A stretch of 64,000 nt of DNA from Suicoccus acidiformans (GCF_003546865.1 NZ_CP023434.1:2294001-2358000), one strand, 5' to 3'; numbered from the stretch's first letter, positions 8,925 to 18,891 are shown. A program made the numbers and translations. Notes: generated by a model from the sequence alone, not told the origin.

Positions 8925-9227
8925 CTATTCAAAACAGTAACAGCAGATAATGGAGCCGAGTTTGCTTCCTTACAAGAAGCCCTCCAAGAGACAGTATTCG
9001 CCTACTTTACGCACCCATTTGCTTCTTACGAAAGAGGGACGAGCGAGAATCAGCATAAATTCATCCGGAGATTTCTGCCGAAAGGTCAAAAAATATCGGA
9101 AATGAGTGATCAGCAGATTTTGCGCATTCAACAATGGATGAATCGCTACCCACGAAAGATCTTGGACTATCAAACCCCTTACGATTGCTTTTTAAAAGCT
9201 TTTCGTCAAGAATGGGCTGCAGCTTAA
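8925..9227 (+). pseudogene. C-terminal fragment of an IS30-family transposase
   Basis: The frame reads FKTVTADNGAEFASL, YFTHPFASYERGTSENQHKF and IRRFLPKGQKISEMSDQQI, ending QEWAAA. The TADNG-EF and H-Y-S-WERG--EN motifs carry the second catalytic Asp and the Glu of IS30-type DDE transposases. The N-terminal two thirds are absent, and the open frame continues upstream only by chance into the preceding transposase fragment. Its upstream join to that fragment shows a deletion or recombination between two dead insertion sequences. Confidence 0.8.
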
Positions 9228-9536
9228 AATCTGTTCGCCTTGACAACGAGCCTCCGCCGGGCTGGCTTAAAGGCTGGTGAAAACTGGGTTAGCCAGCTTT
9301 GGCCAAGAGCCTACCAGCCGACGCTCATTGTAAAGCCGAACAACCTAGTGCAAATAAGTCACATGTAGGGCTTTAGTTTTAACAAAGTGGCTAACTTAAA
9401 CTTGAAATTTACGACTTAAATAACAAATAATTTGACATTAAATGATTTTGAACGAAGTAGTTTATTTTTTCTACGGAAGCTTTGCTCTAAAGTACATCAT
9501 TTGGTTATTTATACAGAATTAACAATCCGCACAAAA
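9228..9536. other. Non-coding stretch after IS30 fragment
   Basis: I see no convincing gene here. The part around 9350-9420, with GTGGCTAACTTAAACTTGAA, probably contains the right tip of the IS30-like element, but its left partner is gone, so the boundary cannot be fixed. The rest is AT-rich spacer. Confidence 0.4.
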
Positions 9537-9580
9537 ATACCGGAGTAAGATAAGTTTCCCTACTTACCATACTCCGGTAT
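9537..9580 (-). terminator. Terminator after the XRE regulator gene
   Basis: An 11-bp stem (ATACCGGAGTA / TACTCCGGTAT) at 9537-9547 and 9570-9580, with a partly paired interior, is followed on the minus strand by a T-run. It lies ten bases beyond the end of the xre-like gene. Confidence 0.75.
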
Positions 9581-9590
9581 TTCTTTAGGA

Positions 9591-10286
9591 TCAGTCAACA
9601 TCCGACTCGCTATCATTTACTTCCACATCCGCTAATTGGACACTGAAAAAACCGCGTTTCTTAACTGGGGCATCGTACTGCAATTCATACGCCGTCTCAC
9701 CTGCTTCAATCGCTCGATGAATGGCTTCAACTTCTTTTTCTGCATCTTCCATCGTGCGATACCAGGCAATATCTGTGCGATTCTCAAATAAGAAGGTTCT
9801 TGAATGCACGCCACAGAGGAGGGCGGTTGGCTTATAATCGACGTGGGGGAATTTCTCTAAGATTTCAAACTTATAGAATTCACTTTCCTCGTCCTCTTCA
9901 ATCTTGCTTTGAATTTGAATGCGCGGCAGGGCATCGATTTCCTCCTCTTTCCGGCGATGTGCAGCTTCAGCTGGTGTATCTTCTCGTTTTTTGCGTGGTT
10001 TTTTGCTTGGTTCGACTGTCTCTTCAGCTTTCTCTTCGGCATCCGCAGGCGTTACTTTGCCTCGCTTGCCGTAAGTCATATCCTGCACTTCTACCTTATC
10101 ATCCAGCAGATAGTCATAGGTTACGTCGAAATATTCTGCCAATATTTTAATCTTCTCCAAGCTTGGCTCAGCTGTTCCATTCTCATATTTCGAGATGGAT
10201 TGACGTGTTACATCGAGAACTTCTGCCAAGTCCTCTTGGGACAAGTCCCTGGCGAGTCTCAACTCCTTAATTTTATCACTTAACAT
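9591..10286 (-). CDS. XRE-family transcriptional regulator with acidic/basic linker
   Basis: Residues 1-60 form a classical helix-turn-helix of the Cro/CI (XRE) type: LRLARDLSQEDLAEVLDVTR, QSISKYENGTAEPSLEKI and the ending YDYLLDD. Residues 75-125 are a highly charged linker rich in Lys, Glu and Pro. The C-terminal 100 residues, with FYKFEILEKFPHVDYKPTA and AWYRTMEDAEKEVEAIHRAI, match no domain I recognise and may sense a ligand or bind a partner. The gene lies 26 bp downstream of pdp and probably shares the rpiA-pdp transcript, so a role in pentose or nucleoside control is possible but not shown. Confidence 0.8.
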   Translation of the reverse strand: MLSDKIKELRLARDLSQEDLAEVLDVTRQSISKYENGTAEPSLEKIKILAEYFDVTYDYLLDDKVEVQDMTYGKRGKVTPADAEEKAEETVEPSKKPRKKREDTPAEAAHRRKEEEIDALPRIQIQSKIEEDEESEFYKFEILEKFPHVDYKPTALLCGVHSRTFLFENRTDIAWYRTMEDAEKEVEAIHRAIEAGETAYELQYDAPVKKRGFFSVQLADVEVNDSESDVD

Positions 10287-10312
10287 ACCTTTTCCTCATT
10301 TCCATATCCAAC

Positions 10313-11611
10313 TTAGTGGATTGTTTCGATAATTAATGGGGGTGCGGTAGCTTCTTGGGAAAGCTCGACCGCCTCTTCTAGTAAGGCCAGGGCACGTGTT
10401 GGGTCCTGATCATTCACGTGTAAATATGCCAGTACATCGCCTTCTTCGACGCTATCACCGACTTTCCGCTCAAGGGTGATGCCAACCGCTGGATCGATTT
10501 CATCAGTAATAACGAGTCGACCAGCACCTACTAAGCGGGCCGCTTCACCCACGAGATGAGCATGCCACGCAGCAACTTTGCCTGCTTTTTGAGCTTTTAC
10601 AGGTAATTTATGCGCAGCTTCAGCCAAACGTTCAGGTTGGTCGACCACACTTGCATCCCCACCTTGATTCGAAATGAAAGTCTTAAAGCGTTCAATGGCT
10701 TGACCATTCTGAATCTGTGCTTGAAGTAATGCAATTCCCTCATCCATGCTTTGAACTTTACCACTGGCAATAAGCATCTGGGCACCGAGTGTCAAAGTCA
10801 ATTCCGTTAAATCCGGAGGACCTTCTCCCCGCAAAGTCGCTATAGCTTCTTTGACTTCAAGGGCGTTGCCTATCGCAAAGCCGAGAGGTTGCTCCATACT
10901 TGAAATAACGGCCAAGGTGCGTCGGTTCAGTTGTTCTCCGATTTGGACCATTGTTTCAGCAAGGGTACGCGCATCTTCAATGGTCTTCATAAAGGCACCG
11001 TCCCCTACTTTAACATCCAAGACAATGGCGTCTGCTCCAGCAGCAATTTTCTTACTCATAATTGAACTTGCAATAAGTGGGATTGACTGGACAGTACCTG
11101 TTACGTCACGTAAGGCATATAATTTCTTATCAGCCGGAGTTAAATTCCCCGTTTGCCCCATCAGCGCGACTTGATTTGCATTGACCAAATCCACAAAGGT
11201 TTCTGTTGAAATTTCTGTATGGAAGCCCGGAATCGCCTCAAGCTTATCAATCGTCCCACCGGTATGACCTAGACCTCGCCCACTCATCTTAGCAACCGGC
11301 ACTCCCAAACTAGCTACCAGGGGCGCTAATACCAAGGTCGTGGTGTCGCCAACGCCGCCTGTCGAATGCTTATCTACCTTAACCCCAGCAATAGCCGATA
11401 AATCGATCTGGTCCCCACTTTCAGCCACGGCTTGTGTTAAGTAAGAAGCCTCTTCAAACGTCATCCCTTGGAAATAAACCGCCATCAGAAAAGCACTCAT
11501 CTGATAGTCAGGGATATCCCCTTTAGTATACGCACGAATCATATCGTAAATTTCCGCTTGCGTGAGAGCTAAGCCAGCTTGCTTACGTTCAATTAATTCT
11601 ATCATTTCCAT
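10313..11611 (-). CDS. pdp: Pyrimidine-nucleoside phosphorylase
   Basis: Pdp cleaves uridine, thymidine and deoxyuridine with phosphate, giving the base and (deoxy)ribose 1-phosphate. The 432-residue protein contains the phosphate-binding [16 protein letters not shown] near residue 79, the family signature [18 protein letters not shown] near residue 107 and [16 protein letters not shown] near residue 188. The second ATG, two codons in, is better spaced from the AAGG ribosome site, so the true start may be 11605. It lies between rpiA and xre with short gaps, which links nucleoside breakdown to the pentose phosphate pathway. Confidence 0.94.
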   Translation of the reverse strand: MEMIELIERKQAGLALTQAEIYDMIRAYTKGDIPDYQMSAFLMAVYFQGMTFEEASYLTQAVAESGDQIDLSAIAGVKVDKHSTGGVGDTTTLVLAPLVASLGVPVAKMSGRGLGHTGGTIDKLEAIPGFHTEISTETFVDLVNANQVALMGQTGNLTPADKKLYALRDVTGTVQSIPLIASSIMSKKIAAGADAIVLDVKVGDGAFMKTIEDARTLAETMVQIGEQLNRRTLAVISSMEQPLGFAIGNALEVKEAIATLRGEGPPDLTELTLTLGAQMLIASGKVQSMDEGIALLQAQIQNGQAIERFKTFISNQGGDASVVDQPERLAEAAHKLPVKAQKAGKVAAWHAHLVGEAARLVGAGRLVITDEIDPAVGITLERKVGDSVEEGDVLAYLHVNDQDPTRALALLEEAVELSQEATAPPLIIETIH

Positions 11612-11637
11612 CCTTCAACATTCTTTCTAGTCGTGTA

Positions 11638-12318
11638 TTATCGCTCAATAATTTCAAGCTCGCCGTCTTCTTTTCCTACAATAATTACATCAGGATAATT
11701 TAAGAAAAGACCGTGGTCAACCACCCCGACCATATTATTCAGTTCAAAAGCCGTTTGATTTGGTTGCGGAATAGAACCTAAATGCAAATCAATAATATAA
11801 TTCCCCGCATCGGTGATAAATAAGGAGTCTACACCAGACTTGCGAAAGCTTGGCATCATCCCCGCCTGTTCAAAATAACGGAAAAGTTTCCAGCTACCAA
11901 ACTGGACAACCTCAACTGGCAGTGGGAAAGCCCCAAGTTCGTCCACCACCTTATCCTCACCCACGACCCAAATTACTTTACGACTATTCTGGGCCACAAT
12001 CTTCTCATATAAGAGCGCCCCGCCGCCCCCTTTAATACCTGAGAAGGTACGCAAGGTTTCATCAGCGCCATCCACAAGTACATCTATTTGGTTAACTTGG
12101 TCTAAGGAGATGACTTGAATGCCCTTTTCACGAGCGATTTGCGTTGTCTCATTTGATGTGGAAACACCCACAATATGTGTTAATTCGCCTGCATGAATCC
12201 GGTTAGCCAACTCATCAATGAAATAGTAGGCCGTTGAACCGGTACCAAGCCCTACTACCATGCCGCTTTCAATATAATCTACAGCTTTGCGACCAGCTAC
12301 TTCTTTCATCAAGGACAT
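11638..12318 (-). CDS. rpiA: Ribose-5-phosphate isomerase A
   Basis: RpiA interconverts ribose 5-phosphate and ribulose 5-phosphate. The 226-residue protein has GLGTGSTAYYFIDEL near residue 23, the catalytic DGADET near residue 82 and KGGGGALLYEKIV near residue 96, which fit the type A family. A GGAGGG site precedes the ATG at 12318, and a TATAAT-like -10 box (minus strand, 12363-12358) lies about 40 bp upstream. It is the first gene of an apparent rpiA-pdp-xre operon. Confidence 0.95.
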   Translation of the reverse strand: MSLMKEVAGRKAVDYIESGMVVGLGTGSTAYYFIDELANRIHAGELTHIVGVSTSNETTQIAREKGIQVISLDQVNQIDVLVDGADETLRTFSGIKGGGGALLYEKIVAQNSRKVIWVVGEDKVVDELGAFPLPVEVVQFGSWKLFRYFEQAGMMPSFRKSGVDSLFITDAGNYIIDLHLGSIPQPNQTAFELNNMVGVVDHGLFLNYPDVIIVGKEDGELEIIER

Positions 12319-12445
12319 AAGATCCCTCCAAAATATACTTTAATGTATGATATAATTATTATAGCATATATCCCCATATGAATCGCTTTCAAAGTGATTT
12401 TTGGCCGAAATATTATACTGCAATTTACGACTAAAGGAGATACCA

Positions 12446-13123
12446 ATGAAAGAGACCCTTACTGTAACCTGCCCCGTTTGCCATGAAACAAGTGAATTTA
12501 CATGGACAGGTCGCATTAATGCTGTGTCAGATCCCGAACTGAAGTTGGACTTATTAGACGGCGAACTATTCAAATTCGTTTGCCCTACTTGCGGTGCAAC
12601 CCGCCAACTGGAAAATCACTTCCTCTACCACGATCCAACTCAAGCTTTAATGGTTTTCCTAGCCCCACAACTAAATGAACGCCGTGAAAATTATGAACGG
12701 ATACTCTCGCAAATATTAACGGAATCTGATTTAAACCTAGATAGCTATAGCCTACGTCTCGTCACTAGCATTCCTGACTTAATCGAGAAGATACAAATAT
12801 TCGATCAAGGCTATAACGATCAAGTCATCGAAATTGTCAAATTATTGACAGACGGACTGTTCGCCAAAGAGAAACCCGACGTTAAAGTGAAACAGCGTCA
12901 CTACTACAAGCAAGGCTCTAAAGAACACATCTTGTATGTAACACCAGAGGGGCAACTCTTAGTGGACTTCCATGATAGTCTGGTTTCCTTTGCGGAGAAT
13001 AAGTACAAAAAAGCCGTCCGTCAAGATCATGCCGGTCGCTTTGTCCTAGTTGATGCGAACTGGGCTGCTAATCTTCTGGAAAGAAAAGAAGGCGATGCTC
13101 CGATGGAGGAGACGGCGGAATAA
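12446..13123 (+). CDS. CpXC domain protein
   Basis: The N-terminus contains two zinc-ribbon-like knuckles, TCPVCHET near residue 9 and VCPTCGAT near residue 48, typical of the CpXC domain found in uncharacterised Firmicute proteins. The remaining 150 residues are mixed alpha/beta without a motif I recognise. I place the start at 12446, preceded by AAAGGAGATACCA, rather than the upstream in-frame ATG at 12401; this gives 225 residues. The gene stands alone, divergent from rpiA. The function is unknown; metal binding by the Cys pairs is an inference. Confidence 0.8.
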   Translation: MKETLTVTCPVCHETSEFTWTGRINAVSDPELKLDLLDGELFKFVCPTCGATRQLENHFLYHDPTQALMVFLAPQLNERRENYERILSQILTESDLNLDSYSLRLVTSIPDLIEKIQIFDQGYNDQVIEIVKLLTDGLFAKEKPDVKVKQRHYYKQGSKEHILYVTPEGQLLVDFHDSLVSFAENKYKKAVRQDHAGRFVLVDANWAANLLERKEGDAPMEETAE

Positions 13124-13129
13124 CAAAAA

Positions 13130-13170
13130 ACCTCAGCTAGCAATTCTATTTGATTTGCTAGCTGAGGTTT
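13130..13170. terminator. Bidirectional terminator between CpXC and FtsX-type genes
   Basis: A perfect 15-bp stem (AACCTCAGCTAGCAA / TTGCTAGCTGAGGTT) is flanked by an A-run on the left and TTTGTTTAATTT on the right. It sits between convergent genes and can serve both. Confidence 0.85.
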
Positions 13171-13274
13171 GTTTAATTTAAATTATCCAGATCTACTCTA
13201 TACATATATCCTATGCTCTTTTCTAACTGCCTTTCCTTTGACGCCTCATGCATTCATCTCGATGAAATCTTTCA

Positions 13275-15815
13275 TCAATTTGTGTCTTTCATCGCTTCAA
13301 CTTTGTTGATTTTCCGAACATTATTATGCACCAACAAACTCACAACAAGAATAAATAAGTAGGCTAATATAATCGAATATACATACGACATTGTATCAAT
13401 TTCTGGATGAAAGACTAAATCATCTCTGGAAAGAAGATTAACTATATATAGGTTCAACTGTTGTCCTAAATAGGATCCTATAGCAATTCCGATGGTAGCT
13501 AAAATAAAGGCTTCCAAGAAAATTAACCAACTGACCTGACAATCAAACAGGCCAAGTGTTTTCATGATAGCGAGCTCTCTATAATTTTCCATTAAAATGA
13601 TATTCATTAAATTAAGCAAGATAATAAATGTCAGCCCCGCAGAAGCAATGATTAAGATTATGGTTATCATATTTAAACTTTCCATTGATTCTTCAGCTGT
13701 TTCTTTGAGCTGTTCTAAGTTCATGATTGATTTAATACCTGCTACAGCTAGCATATCTTCTTCAATTTGATCTTTATGCTTCATATCATATTTTACCAGA
13801 AAGGCATTATACATCGGTTTCTGATCTATAGAGTCACTATAGGTTTCAGGCGACATATATAGATAATTTCCAACATAATTCTGGGCTATGGCGTCAACTT
13901 CTAGAGCATAGTCCAAATCATTCAATGTCACTTCTATCGATTCCCCTGATTGTCCCAATACAGGCGTAGCTATAATCCCTTCTTCTATAGAAATTGCTCG
14001 TTTTTCATCGTCAATTAGTTCTAGCATATTCACAAGCCCTTCCTCTTCCCCCATCGGAACTAGAATTTGGAATTTCAATCCCTGATTGGTACCAGATTTG
14101 ACTTCAGCTTGCGTTAATGATACAGGAAAAGAACCTTCTAGATGCTCTATCTGATCCATGGCCTTTGAATAATCACTTTGAGAACCATTTGAATCGACAT
14201 ATATAATTGAGGTATAATGCGTAATTTCATTAAATTGACGCGCTACAGTCCCCGTTAAAGAATCCGACAGCCCGAAACCAGCAACCATTAACATAACAGA
14301 TGCCGCTAGAGCTAATATAATAAGGAGTGACCTAGTCGGAGCCATTCGAATACTGCGACTAACCCATAAGCAAATATAATTGAGTCTACTGCTCTTTTGA
14401 CTTCTCGAAGACTTGCTTGAGCCTTCTAAATTCTCCTGCAGTAATTCAATCGCTGGTTTCCTAACCAATTTCAACGGTGTAATCACTGCTGGAATTAACG
14501 CAATAATCAAGCTTGCGATACTAACAATAGCAATAAACATGCCATCTAATTGAACCCTAGGTTCTGATAACGGATGCAATGTCATATAAGCATTAATCAC
14601 CAAGCCCGGAATGACCAACGTGCCCACGACAATCCCTAAAATTATCCCGATACTAACTGAAGAAAAGGCGTAAAAAATAAATTTCTCCATAACATGATAG
14701 TTACTATAACCCATCTGTTTCATAGTACCTATATACTTTTGTTCATCTTGTGCCATACGTGTCATCGTAATAAACGTTACCACAATAGAGAGCAAGAAAA
14801 AGAATACAGGAAATACTTTAGAAATTTCATCCATCTTCATCGCATTATTTTTTAACAAACGATAACCTGAAAAATCTAAACGAGACGTATGTTGAAATTG
14901 TGCCATTGGATAAGCTTCGAGCGCTTGGCTCATCTGTTTCAAAGCCGTTTCTTTCTCATGGACATCTTCTTGGCTAATTAGCCGACGACTCAAAGCCAAT
15001 TCTAACTCCACTTGTTGTTCGGAGATATCTTTTAATTGCTGCTCTATCACTTGGTTATGGAGCGTTTCTGCAATATCTCCCAAATTCTTGTCTATATCTG
15101 TAACTTTATCACGAAGGGCTTGGTCATAGTCGTCACTGAAATGTCCAAATACTTTCATTTCTGGTGCCCAATAGAACGCTTCACTATATTCCGAACAATC
15201 TATGTGACCAGAGGATACTAAGCCAAAAGCAGCAACGCTTCCCTGTCCGTCCATCTGAATGCCTCGGTCTAAGTTACTCAAGTATAGCGGACTTTCGATA
15301 AACCCAACAATTTTATATTGACCAACTTTAGCTTTAGGAATTTCAAAGACATTAGAATCAATATTTTCGATCTCCACAAAGTCCCCTATCTCTAACTCAG
15401 GATAACTTTCCTTCACCTGAATATCCAAAGCAATTTCCATGCTTCCTGAAGGTAATTGCCCTAGCTTTACACTGAACATATCACCTAATTGATTCTCATT
15501 GGCGTAAAGGTGGATACTTTGTCCTACTGTTGGACTATTAACGTCCGTGCTATGGATACCTAAGACCTTTATAGAACTCTTATGTTCGATATCCTTTAAT
15601 ATTTCTTCCGTAATTCCTCCCGGATACATCACTTTGCCGTCAGGCATATTATAATTGTTCGCGAAATTTTCAGCAGTATAAAGCATGCTCGGCCCCGCAA
15701 ATTTCAACCCAATGAAGAATGCAACGCTTAGAAACACCATGATCGTAATTGATAGAAATCTCAGCAAGCTGTAACGTACTGTTCTAACATTATCCTTTCG
15801 CATTGTTCTTAACAT
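13275..15815 (-). CDS. ABC transporter permease with two FtsX domains
   Basis: This 846-residue membrane protein has an N-terminal anchor (about residues 16-38), a large extracytoplasmic region that includes a charged helical stretch near 265-310, an FtsX-type block of three helices (about 335-455), another anchor near 495-520, a second extracytoplasmic region and a last FtsX block (about 705-840). This layout matches the MacB/LolCE and peptide-detoxification type of permease. It lies 19 bp after its ATPase gene and behind a hydrolase gene. The substrate is unknown; cell-envelope or antimicrobial-peptide handling would be typical. Confidence 0.85.
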   Translation of the reverse strand: MLRTMRKDNVRTVRYSLLRFLSITIMVFLSVAFFIGLKFAGPSMLYTAENFANNYNMPDGKVMYPGGITEEILKDIEHKSSIKVLGIHSTDVNSPTVGQSIHLYANENQLGDMFSVKLGQLPSGSMEIALDIQVKESYPELEIGDFVEIENIDSNVFEIPKAKVGQYKIVGFIESPLYLSNLDRGIQMDGQGSVAAFGLVSSGHIDCSEYSEAFYWAPEMKVFGHFSDDYDQALRDKVTDIDKNLGDIAETLHNQVIEQQLKDISEQQVELELALSRRLISQEDVHEKETALKQMSQALEAYPMAQFQHTSRLDFSGYRLLKNNAMKMDEISKVFPVFFFLLSIVVTFITMTRMAQDEQKYIGTMKQMGYSNYHVMEKFIFYAFSSVSIGIILGIVVGTLVIPGLVINAYMTLHPLSEPRVQLDGMFIAIVSIASLIIALIPAVITPLKLVRKPAIELLQENLEGSSKSSRSQKSSRLNYICLWVSRSIRMAPTRSLLIILALAASVMLMVAGFGLSDSLTGTVARQFNEITHYTSIIYVDSNGSQSDYSKAMDQIEHLEGSFPVSLTQAEVKSGTNQGLKFQILVPMGEEEGLVNMLELIDDEKRAISIEEGIIATPVLGQSGESIEVTLNDLDYALEVDAIAQNYVGNYLYMSPETYSDSIDQKPMYNAFLVKYDMKHKDQIEEDMLAVAGIKSIMNLEQLKETAEESMESLNMITIILIIASAGLTFIILLNLMNIILMENYRELAIMKTLGLFDCQVSWLIFLEAFILATIGIAIGSYLGQQLNLYIVNLLSRDDLVFHPEIDTMSYVYSIILAYLFILVVSLLVHNNVRKINKVEAMKDTN

Positions 15816-15834
15816 AGCTTCACCTTGCCTCTAA

Positions 15835-16512
15835 TTAATCATTTATATAATTACTTGCGACTTTGCCATCTTTTAATTCAATGACTCGATCTGCAATCTC
15901 TGCGATTTCACGGTTATGAGTAATAACTAAACAAGTCGTACCATAATTGCGATTATAGTCTTTAAGTGTCTGAATGATTTTATCACCGGTAGCAGAATCC
16001 AATGCGCCCGTTGGTTCATCACATAACAATATTTTCGGGTTACTTGCTAAAGCACGTGCAATGGATACCCTTTGTTGCTCTCCCCCTGACAATTGTCTCG
16101 GGAAATGTTCCATACGATTTGTTAAACCTACAGCTTGTAAAGCATCTTCTGCAAGACTTTGGGAATTCGCAATTTCAATCATCATATTTACATTCTCTTT
16201 GGCAGTTAAGTGAGGAATTAGATTATACGCCTGAAAAACAAAGCCAATTTTACTACGACGATATAATGTTTGCTGCTTCAAGCTATATTCAGCAATATTC
16301 TCTCCTTCCACCCATATTTGGCCAGTACTTGGGTAATCCATCCCAGCTAGTAAATTTAAAGTAGTTGATTTTCCTGCACCTGATTGTCCCAAAATCACCA
16401 CAAACTCACCTTCCATTATCTGGAATGAAATAGAATCATTCGCTCTAACAGGGGTTTCTCCTTTGCCATATACTTTCGATACATTATCAAATTCAATTAG
16501 TACATTACTCAT
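15835..16512 (-). CDS. ABC transporter ATP-binding protein (LolD/MacB type)
   Basis: The 225-residue ATPase has Walker [10 protein letters not shown] near residue 41, the Q-loop FVFQAYNL, signature LSGGEQQRV near residue 140, Walker [13 protein letters not shown] near residue 160 and the H-loop ITHN. The DEPTGALD motif and the short length place it with FtsX-permease partners. It overlaps the hydrolase gene by 8 bp and is followed by the two-FtsX permease, so the three form one operon. Confidence 0.93.
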   Translation of the reverse strand: MSNVLIEFDNVSKVYGKGETPVRANDSISFQIMEGEFVVILGQSGAGKSTTLNLLAGMDYPSTGQIWVEGENIAEYSLKQQTLYRRSKIGFVFQAYNLIPHLTAKENVNMMIEIANSQSLAEDALQAVGLTNRMEHFPRQLSGGEQQRVSIARALASNPKILLCDEPTGALDSATGDKIIQTLKDYNRNYGTTCLVITHNREIAEIADRVIELKDGKVASNYIND

Positions 16513-17197
16513 ACGAATTACCTACCTTTTCAATAAATTCATTTAAATATAGGGTGAATTCATGCGGCTTTTCAAGCATTGGACTATGGCCAGATTTGGG
16601 AATAATGAACATTTCTGTCCGTGGATTTTCCTTCGCATAATCAATCCATGGCCTTTTAGGCGAAACCTCATCTTGCTCACCCCACAATAACAGAACTGGA
16701 CACTTGATAATATCAAGCAACTCTCTAATATCTGTTTTATTAGATGCTCTGGATAGTCTAGCCATATTCTTCAATGTTTTTCGATTTTTGAAGCATTCTT
16801 TGACTAAGTCTAACTGATCATCTGTTATTAAATCTGGATTTACAAAAAGCTTCTCTTTTAATCTTTCAAACCAAATTTCCTCTTTTGGTAGTCCTATCCC
16901 CAGATTAGTCGTGCCCATACCAGGAGAACCGCTGAGCTCAATTCCTTTGACATACTCTGGATTATCTAAAGCCAACAAAGATGCAATCAGCCCACCTAAA
17001 GAATTTCCAACTAGGATACATGCCTGTTGATTTTTAATAATCTTCTCTTTCAGTCCACCAACAATCTCATTTATATCTCCACTAATCTTTGATAATGGAT
17101 CCTTTTGAACGAATACTTTTTCGCAGGACACTTCTTTTAAGACTTCTTCCCAAATCCACTCACCTGCAAACATTCCTGAGATAAAGATTAATTTCAT
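16505..17197 (-). CDS. Alpha/beta hydrolase
   Basis: The protein shows the nucleophile elbow LVGNSLGG near residue 83, the catalytic Asp region LLWGEQDEVSP near residue 173 and the final His in PKSGHSPMLEKP near residue 201, all expected of the alpha/beta-hydrolase fold. I chose the ATG at 17197 because GGGAGGGG precedes it; an ATG 15 bases further upstream lacks this spacing. The length is then 230 residues. It is the first gene of a hydrolase-ATPase-permease operon divergent from a TetR-type regulator. The substrate is unknown. Confidence 0.85.
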   Translation of the reverse strand: MKLIFISGMFAGEWIWEEVLKEVSCEKVFVQKDPLSKISGDINEIVGGLKEKIIKNQQACILVGNSLGGLIASLLALDNPEYVKGIELSGSPGMGTTNLGIGLPKEEIWFERLKEKLFVNPDLITDDQLDLVKECFKNRKTLKNMARLSRASNKTDIRELLDIIKCPVLLLWGEQDEVSPKRPWIDYAKENPRTEMFIIPKSGHSPMLEKPHEFTLYLNEFIEKVGNSYE

Positions 17198-17316
17198 TCT
17201 TTCCCCTCCCATAAAATAGTTACATCTGTTACAATTAATTTATATCATTTCAGAACAAGCATCAATACCAAAGCCAAAATCGTTACAAATTCACCGAAAG
17301 TGTTAAGGAGCATATT

Positions 17317-17883
17317 ATGAATAAAGGAAATATGAAAGCACAACAATCGCAAGAAGCCATTCTTAATGCATTGCTTTATCTAATGGAAATCGATGAGTAT
17401 CCTTTCATAACAATTAGTCAAATTGCTAGCCACGCTAATGTATCCAGGGTCACATTTTATAGAAATTTCGAAAGCAAAGAAGCCGTCCTAAAACTCAAGA
17501 TACAAAAAATAATCCATGACTACATAAGTATCCATGGACGATTAGAACATTTAAACTTCAACAATATTTCTGAATTATTGTTCAACATAATTATTGAAAA
17601 TATCGTATTTTTTAAACTCTTAGTGGAAAACAAGCTACTCTATCTATTCACCGAGCCATTCTATGAAAGTATCCTTGCCGAAAATCAAATTCACAGAGCT
17701 TATTTGTGGGAACAATACGACCAGAGAGTATTCAAAAATGTTCTTAGTTTAACGTTTGGTGGTTATGAACAATTTATCATTCATCACATTTTTGATGAAA
17801 ATCCATCTGTAGAACAATGGAAAGCGGATTTTAATGAAGCTCTACAAATCATTAACCAAATCAACAGTCAAACCCCTCAATAA
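17317..17883 (+). CDS. TetR-family transcriptional regulator
   Basis: Residues 10-60 carry a TetR-type helix-turn-helix: AILNALLYLMEIDEYPFITI, then QIASHANVSRVTFYRNFESK. The C-terminal 125 residues form the expected helical ligand-binding domain, rich in Phe, Leu and Ile. AAGGAG precedes the ATG. The gene is divergent from the hydrolase-ABC operon with 119 bp between starts, so it most likely regulates that operon. Two TGTAAC half sites (minus strand, about 17220-17235) lie in the gap, but I cannot call them an operator. It and its target operon are visibly AT-richer than their neighbours, which may reflect transfer. Confidence 0.88.
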   Translation: MNKGNMKAQQSQEAILNALLYLMEIDEYPFITISQIASHANVSRVTFYRNFESKEAVLKLKIQKIIHDYISIHGRLEHLNFNNISELLFNIIIENIVFFKLLVENKLLYLFTEPFYESILAENQIHRAYLWEQYDQRVFKNVLSLTFGGYEQFIIHHIFDENPSVEQWKADFNEALQIINQINSQTPQ

Positions 17884-17894
17884 TACAATAAAAC

Positions 17895-17936
17895 ACCCCA
17901 CAAGCAGTCCATCCAAAGATTACTCGTGGGGTCCTT
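17895..17936. terminator. Bidirectional terminator between TetR gene and glycosyltransferase gene
   Basis: The arms ACCCCAC and GTGGGGT (17895-17901 and 17926-17932) close a partly paired hairpin followed by CCTTCTTTTT. It separates two convergent genes. Confidence 0.7.
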
Positions 17937-17940
17937 CTTT

Positions 17941-18891
17941 TTATTTATCTACTTTTACATTCGACTCCCGAATCAAATACAAAGGCCGATTTTTCGACTC
18001 TAGGTAAATCTTCCCAATATACTTTCCAACAATTCCTAAACACAAGAGTTGCAGCCCGCCCATTCCCACTATGAGGACAACGAGTGTCGGCCAACCAGCG
18101 GAGTCCGTACCGAACAATATCGTTCGCACCACAATATAAATGCCATAAATTACAGCAAAGGCAAAGCTGAAGAAGCCAATATAGCTTGCCAACGTCAAAG
18201 GCGCATCCGAGAAACTCAAAATCCCTTCCAAAGCATAGTCAAAGAGTTTACCAAAAGACCAGGACGTCTCCCCAGCACTGCGCTCCACGTTCTCATATTC
18301 AATATAGCCTACGTTATAGCCCACCCAGCTGAAAATTCCCTTCGAAAAGCGATTCTGCTCCGGTAGCTGACGCACGGATTGCACTACTTGCTGCGTCATC
18401 AAACGATAATCACGAGCCCCCTCTTCCAGTTGCACATCCGCAATCCGATTATTGATTTTATAGAACATACTGGCAAAAAATGATCGAATCAGCGGCTCTC
18501 CTTCCCGCGTTGTCCGCCGCGTGGCAACAGTATCATAACCTTCTTCTGTAATCATGCGATGCATCTCAACCAGCAAATGCGGCGGATCCTGTAAATCTGC
18601 ATCCATCAAAGCTACCCATTCGCCTTTTGCATGGTCTAAACCTGCGATAATACCTGCTTCTTTGCCGAAATTCCGTGTAAAGGACAGGTAGAAGACCCGG
18701 TCAGGATACATCTTTGCCAACCGCTTCATCACCTCTAAAGTCTGATCTTTCGAGCCATCATTAACCATTAAGACTTCCAAGAAGACCTCTGGTATCTTCT
18801 CTTGGGTCCTTAATATTTCAGCCATAAAGAGATCTAATGTCTCTGCTTCATTATAACAAGGTACAACTATTGTAATCGTATTAGTCTTCAT
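17941..18891 (-). CDS. GtrB-like polyprenyl-phosphate glycosyltransferase (GT2)
   Basis: The N-terminal GT2 domain has VVPCYNEAETL near residue 10, the sugar-nucleotide motif VNDGSKDQT, NFGKEAGIIAGLDHAKGEWV and the metal-binding DADLQDPP near residue 95. Two C-terminal membrane helices (about residues 230-255 and 265-290) anchor it, as in enzymes that put a sugar on undecaprenyl phosphate. The ATG at 18891 is inside the end of the gtrA-like gene, an 11-bp overlap; a further upstream ATG is possible but would add an atypical basic tail. With GtrA it probably supplies a lipid-linked sugar for modifying a wall or teichoic polymer. Confidence 0.9.
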   Translation of the reverse strand: MKTNTITIVVPCYNEAETLDLFMAEILRTQEKIPEVFLEVLMVNDGSKDQTLEVMKRLAKMYPDRVFYLSFTRNFGKEAGIIAGLDHAKGEWVALMDADLQDPPHLLVEMHRMITEEGYDTVATRRTTREGEPLIRSFFASMFYKINNRIADVQLEEGARDYRLMTQQVVQSVRQLPEQNRFSKGIFSWVGYNVGYIEYENVERSAGETSWSFGKLFDYALEGILSFSDAPLTLASYIGFFSFAFAVIYGIYIVVRTILFGTDSAGWPTLVVLIVGMGGLQLLCLGIVGKYIGKIYLESKNRPLYLIRESNVKVDK

